Source of the DNA: Sphingobacteriaceae bacterium
Lineage (GTDB): Bacteria > Bacteroidota > Bacteroidia > Sphingobacteriales > Sphingobacteriaceae
Assembly: GCA_947478315.1 (NCBI GenBank)
Contig: CANJWF010000064.1
Coordinates: forward strand, 1 to 7,009
DNA: 7,009 bases
Direction of reading: 5' to 3'
Positions 6,368 through 7,009 of the stretch are shown here, one piece after another (position 1 is the stretch's first letter; each line of letters opens with the position of its first letter). The notes under the pieces were generated by a model. The model saw nothing but the letters and a program-made list of their open reading frames with translations, was not told the DNA's origin and did no database searches. The position numbers and the translations under genes were made by a program.

Positions 6368-7009
6368 TCACGAATCTTTCTGAATACAGCGTAAAACTGC
6401 TTGTTCAATTTCAATAATTATATCTTTTTGATTAGCAGGCACAAAAGATTCACCAACAATATTTTCATACAACTCAACATAACGCTCGGATACCGCTATA
6501 ATTTTGTCTTCGGTCATAATAGGAACCTTTTGCCCCTCTTGACCTTGAAAACCTTGTTCTATTAACCATTCTCTAACAAATTCTTTTGATAACTGTTTTT
6601 GAGGTTCTCGTCTTTCTTGTCGTTGCAAATACCCATCTGCATAAAAATAACGGGAAGAATCAGGCGTATGAATTTCGTCTATTAAATAAATTTGGTCTTC
6701 AATTTTTCCAAACTCATACTTCGTATCTACCAATATCAACCCTCGCTCTGCCGCCATTGCCGTACCCTTGGCAAATAACTGTTGCGTGTACTGCTCTAAC
6801 AACACATAATCTGATTCGGTCACAATACCTCTACGTAAAATTTCTTCTCTTGAAATATCCTCATCATGTCCTTCAGATGCTTTGGTTGTAGGTGTTATAA
6901 TAGGTTGAGGCAAACAATCGTGTTCAGATAAACCCTCAGGAAGATGCACACCACATAATATTCTTTTTCCAGATTGGTAAGTTCGCCAAGCATGTCCTGA
7001 AAGATAACC
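6368..7009 (-). CDS. purC: SAICAR synthase (phosphoribosylaminoimidazole-succinocarboxamide synthase), 5' end outside the window
   Basis: PurC joins CAIR and aspartate with ATP to make SAICAR in de novo purine synthesis. The frame is open to the right edge, giving 213 visible residues that begin at GYLSGHAWRTYQSGKR. A GTG at 6949 is in the middle of the domain and is not the start. Visible motifs include PIITPTTKASEGHDEDIS (36-53), which carries substrate-binding residues, the SAICAR synthase signature LVDTKYEFG (93-101), and DEIHTPDSSRYF (111-122). The C terminus, with WLIEQGFQGQEGQ (148-160) and VSERYVELYENI (173-184), is that of the long PurC form of about 300 residues or more found in Bacteroidota and others, so roughly 100 N-terminal residues are missing. 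It ends in TGA and is followed by a 119-bp gap before the STAS gene; whether the two are co-transcribed is unclear. Confidence 0.96.
   Translation of the reverse strand, partial: GYLSGHAWRTYQSGKRILCGVHLPEGLSEHDCLPQPIITPTTKASEGHDEDISREEILRRGIVTESDYVLLEQYTQQLFAKGTAMAAERGLILVDTKYEFGKIEDQIYLIDEIHTPDSSRYFYADGYLQRQERREPQKQLSKEFVREWLIEQGFQGQEGQKVPIMTEDKIIAVSERYVELYENIVGESFVPANQKDIIIEIEQAVLRCIQKDS

Noticed and set aside
6947..6949. GTG at 6949 as the start of PurC
   Set aside because: The frame upstream continues with conserved PurC sequence (GHAWRTY) to the window edge, so the gene is simply cut.

Overview
This window is a compact stretch of AT-rich bacterial chromosome that looks like Bacteroidota, roughly the Cytophagia/Sphingobacteriia side; the order cannot be fixed from the sequence alone. 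Four things point there: the character of the RecA sequence; a TAnnTTTG-type promoter just upstream of recA and the general lack of strong Shine-Dalgarno sites; the single-domain STAS protein next to RNase Z and the long-type PurC; and a FabV-type enoyl reductase. All recognisable genes are core or common metabolic genes. I see no insertion sequence, integrase, CRISPR array, tRNA, rRNA or phage gene.

Layout from left to right. Positions 1-495 (+) hold the C-terminal half of a sensor histidine kinase, cut by the left edge. It converges on an RluA-family pseudouridine synthase (492-1190, -), and the two stop codons share a single CTAG. That gene lies immediately downstream of panB (1201-2016, -), so panB and the pseudouridine synthase probably form one transcription unit. 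A divergent intergenic region of about 140 bp (2017-2159) separates panB from recA (2160-3179, +), which is followed 12 bp later by a small SRPBCC/AHSA1-like gene (3192-3638, +). A 13-bp perfect hairpin at 3644-3686 lies between that gene and the convergent fabV (3706-4896, -) and probably terminates transcription both ways.

The remaining genes are all on the minus strand. In transcription order they are purC (right edge to 6368, 5' end missing), a 119-bp gap, a STAS-domain gene (6248-5871), RNase Z (5864-4953), a 55-bp gap and fabV. STAS and RNase Z are 6 bp apart and clearly co-transcribed.

The genes serve separate household tasks: two-component sensing, RNA modification, pantothenate/CoA synthesis, DNA recombination, tRNA 3' processing, purine synthesis and the last step of fatty acid elongation. 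They do not form one pathway. I found no convincing new system. What merits a second look is small-scale: overlapping start and stop signals at gene junctions, the choice of start codons, and the short hairpin and palindrome in the 119-bp gap between purC and the STAS gene. No gene-free stretch exceeds 300 bases.
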